From Lamellibrachia columna (lineage: Eukaryota > Annelida > Polychaeta > Sabellida > Siboglinidae), in NCBI GenBank assembly GCA_963662155.1, contig OY759271.1:756001-820000 (forward strand): a DNA stretch of 64,000 nucleotides. The letters are read 5' to 3'. The number at the start of each line of letters is the position of its first letter. Position 1 is the first letter of the stretch. Positions 55,500 through 64,000 of the stretch are shown here, one piece after another. Under the pieces are notes generated by a model. It ran no database searches. It saw nothing but the letters and a program-made list of their open reading frames with translations, and had not been told where the DNA came from. The translations under genes and the position numbers were made by a program.

Positions 55500-56140
55500 A
55501 ACGAGTCAAAGGACACTCCGGGTGAACTGCTTACGCCGGTACAGAACTGAATCACCAGTGAATTTGGACACAGATAGTTTGGCCCATTAGCGAGTCCGGA
55601 AAGTTTATGCTACGTAAAGAAATGTAGTCTATTCGGCCACATGCTTATATAGAAGCGGTGTAAACACCAGTAATTTGCACACACTAACAACCTATTATCA
55701 TCCGACATTCATGACGCGCCTTCGCAACCCGAGAGAAAAAAATTATATTCCACCACCAAAAAGAGTCTGACATAGGTCTCAATCTCCCATTTCCCACCTG
55801 TTTTTTGGGCAACCTCTCATCTGCAGCCTGTTTGTAGAACCAATCTCCCACCTCCCACCAATTGTTTGGACCAACCTCCCGCTTTCTGCCACACCCTCCT
55901 CCTGTAATGACCTATGCCCCAAACAACGTCCGCCTAATTAGTCCGATATATCAAATTATTACGTACACGCGACACGTGATCTGTGCTGGCCGGAAACGGT
56001 TCGCGTAACTATCGGTGACGTCATACGCGCGTGAAACGTAAAACTCGCAACCAGTGCGACCCATTCGTTGCGTGTGTATACGGTGTAGTAAATTCCAGTT
56101 ACAGCCCACAAGCGAAGCAGCTGACCGTACCGTGCGATTT
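55500..56140. other. No gene recognised
   Basis: Includes a stretch of repeated tctcccacct-like words (55785-55880). The rest is unassigned flank between the mobile element and gene B. Confidence 0.4.
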
Positions 56141-56144
56141 CAGA

Positions 56145-62083
<5,939 letters not shown>

Positions 62084-62377
62084 CATAGTGTCACTCATCC
62101 ATGGTCGCAGATCTCTTGGGTTTTTATATTCTGGTGTCAACTAAAGTAGAGCAACAATACTTAAACTGTGGCATATTAATAACTATGCTCTTTACCCAGG
62201 GACGCTACACCTGGGAAGCGCATATTACGCTAAGCGTTGTTAATCCTACGCCAAAACGTGTATACACTAACACCCAAATATATGCCATAGAGAAACAGGA
62301 AACAATAGAAATTGAAAACAACGATTCATTGGTGGCTGGGAACACGGTGAATGACACACAGGAAGTTCTGGTGACTT

Positions 62378-62383
62378 AATAAA
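62378..62383 (+). terminator. Possible gene B polyadenylation signal (AATAAA)
   Basis: AATAAA 295 bp after the gene B stop at 62083. It would serve the seven-exon form. Confidence 0.45.
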
Positions 62384-62643
62384 TGTAATAGTGAACTGGT
62401 GACGTAATAATTGTAGCAGAGAACTTTGAGGTAAACAACATGTACACGCGCACACACATAAGCTAATCAATAAATAATATCCAATAAACAGTGAGTTTCT
62501 AACAGAAATGCAACACTGAAAATTACATATTTGCGCTATAAAATGTAGCATAAAAATTATTTTATACATAGCTGGCATTTCGCTTCACTAACCACTGTGT
62601 CAGTAATGCTTAACGTTTATTCGTTAACGTCGCTGTTATTTAG

Positions 62644-62777
62644 AGAAACACGGGATGCCGCCGATTCAGGAAACTTCCGAACCGGAGACGAACACATCGG
62701 AACCCGTTGAAGGTAATGAGTCTGAAACATTATCGAATACAGAATCTCAATCATCCACGTTGGAACAAGGAGAGTAG
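62644..62777 (+). CDS. Possible alternative last exon of gene B
   Basis: Acceptor cgctgttatttag, then a frame KHGMPPIQETSEPETNTSEP continuing Ser/Glu/Thr-rich to TAG at 62775. It joins in phase 1 to a donor AGCG/GTTGGT at 62063 inside exon 7 (...ETTNS-E-KHG). Its composition resembles the Ser/Thr/acidic C-terminus of gene A. No homology is visible to confirm it. Confidence 0.4.
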
Positions 62778-62779
62778 AC

Positions 62780-63330
62780 GGCACGCACTGGAGCGCCACC
62801 TGGTAGCAGAGCGGTGCTAGGGTTCCCAAAATCAGACACAACAGCCGGGACGATATTGAGTTTGATCTAGTTGATCGTATGACTCGAGATAGTTGCATGT
62901 CACCCATACTTTGTTGGGTTGGTTGCAAGACCAGGTCGCTGTCACACCATCCTCCCTGAGCCATCCTCTCATACTCTGCATCCAGCCCTGAAAATGTAGC
63001 GTGTGTGCAGCGTTAAAGATTGTTATGTTTCCTACAAGAAGCATGTCTTGTGTGATGCCAGCTAAATGTATAATATTACGCTTTTGATTACTTACTTTCT
63101 AATTTTACCAAACATATTGCGTATGACACATAGTACCAACCAGTTTACTTCGCATACCAATGTTTATCAGGGTTCTGAGAACGTACATATCGTTACACAA
63201 GCCAATATCAAATATCATTGTAATTGTTGTGTTTTGCACAGTATTGCCGAAATAAACAAACAAATTATCGTCTTGCCTACGTTGTCACACATTTTCGATA
63301 TATCGATCAATACACGATCCACCCCTACGA
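62780..63330. other. No gene recognised
   Basis: Downstream of gene B. Short frames on both strands without recognisable domains. Confidence 0.4.
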
Positions 63331-63336
63331 CACCAT

Positions 63337-63731
<395 letters not shown>

Positions 63732-63739
63732 TTGCCCGC

Positions 63740-64000
63740 CTTGAAGCAAACCACACGTTGACAATACAGCACTGAGTGGTTACCAACTGATGATTCTACA
63801 TACCCCTTGAATCGCAACGTTGAAACAGCGCTTCTGAATGAGCATTATGACGTCGGTCACGGTAATGGCTAACACTGTGGTTTGGTGCTGCTTCTACTGA
63901 CTGCTTCCGAGGGTAGCATTTGACACGATCGACCTAAACATGCAATTAAACAAACACGTCAACGTTGACGTCCATGGACAATGCCTGTCATGGTGTATAG
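63740..64000. other. No gene recognised
   Basis: Unique-looking sequence to the window end with no supported feature. Confidence 0.4.

Overview
The window is metazoan nuclear DNA: genes are split into short exons by GT-AG introns, CR1-type and P-type transposons and tRNA-derived SINEs are present, and simple repeats are dense. The element mix (CR1 with a zinc-finger/esterase ORF1, a Mutator-like transposase, a DUF4806-type protein, a THAP/P-element transposase, a PIN-like Cys-tail element) suggests a marine invertebrate such as a lophotrochozoan or a lancelet. I cannot name the species. No CRISPR array, rRNA gene or functional tRNA gene was seen.

Positions 1-17300 hold a tandem array of about 1.33 kb units (starts 1, 1321, 2644, 3983, 10021, 11359, 12697, 14035, 15368, 16692). 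A near full-length CR1 retrotransposon (4946-9643, minus strand) interrupts the fourth unit. Each of the nine complete units keeps a 103-104 codon frame open. In the tenth, partial unit the same frame runs on into a degenerate Mutator-like transposase (17051-19372). The array therefore appears to be amplified from the 5' end of that transposon. A His-Me finger (zinc-loop) endonuclease gene lies convergently behind it (19597-20076, minus).

From 20441 to 25304 (minus) there is a multi-exon DUF4806-type gene. Its possible first exon carries an EHDHSD/EHDHSV coding minisatellite. From 25.7 to 42 kb the DNA is mostly intergenic and repetitive: pogo-like termini, a 272-bp AT-rich tandem repeat, a LINE ORF1 fragment, the 3' exons of an unrecognised membrane-anchored protein gene in which an exon end plus its splice donor is repeated four times, and a THAP/P-element transposase remnant.

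From 42.5 to 62.8 kb lie two tandem plus-strand paralogues of the CFAP97D (CFAP97D1/D2, Hemingway-related, axonemal) family. Gene A has eight exons (42509-51800). Gene B has seven (56145-62083). Five internal exons have identical lengths and phases in both. A broken PIN-like/Cys-tail mobile element with long inverted ends (52498-55492) sits between them. Their introns carry MITEs, two copies of one SINE, several minisatellites, and simple-sequence tracts beginning soon after the splice donors. The window ends in intergenic DNA with a GT/GCGT microsatellite.
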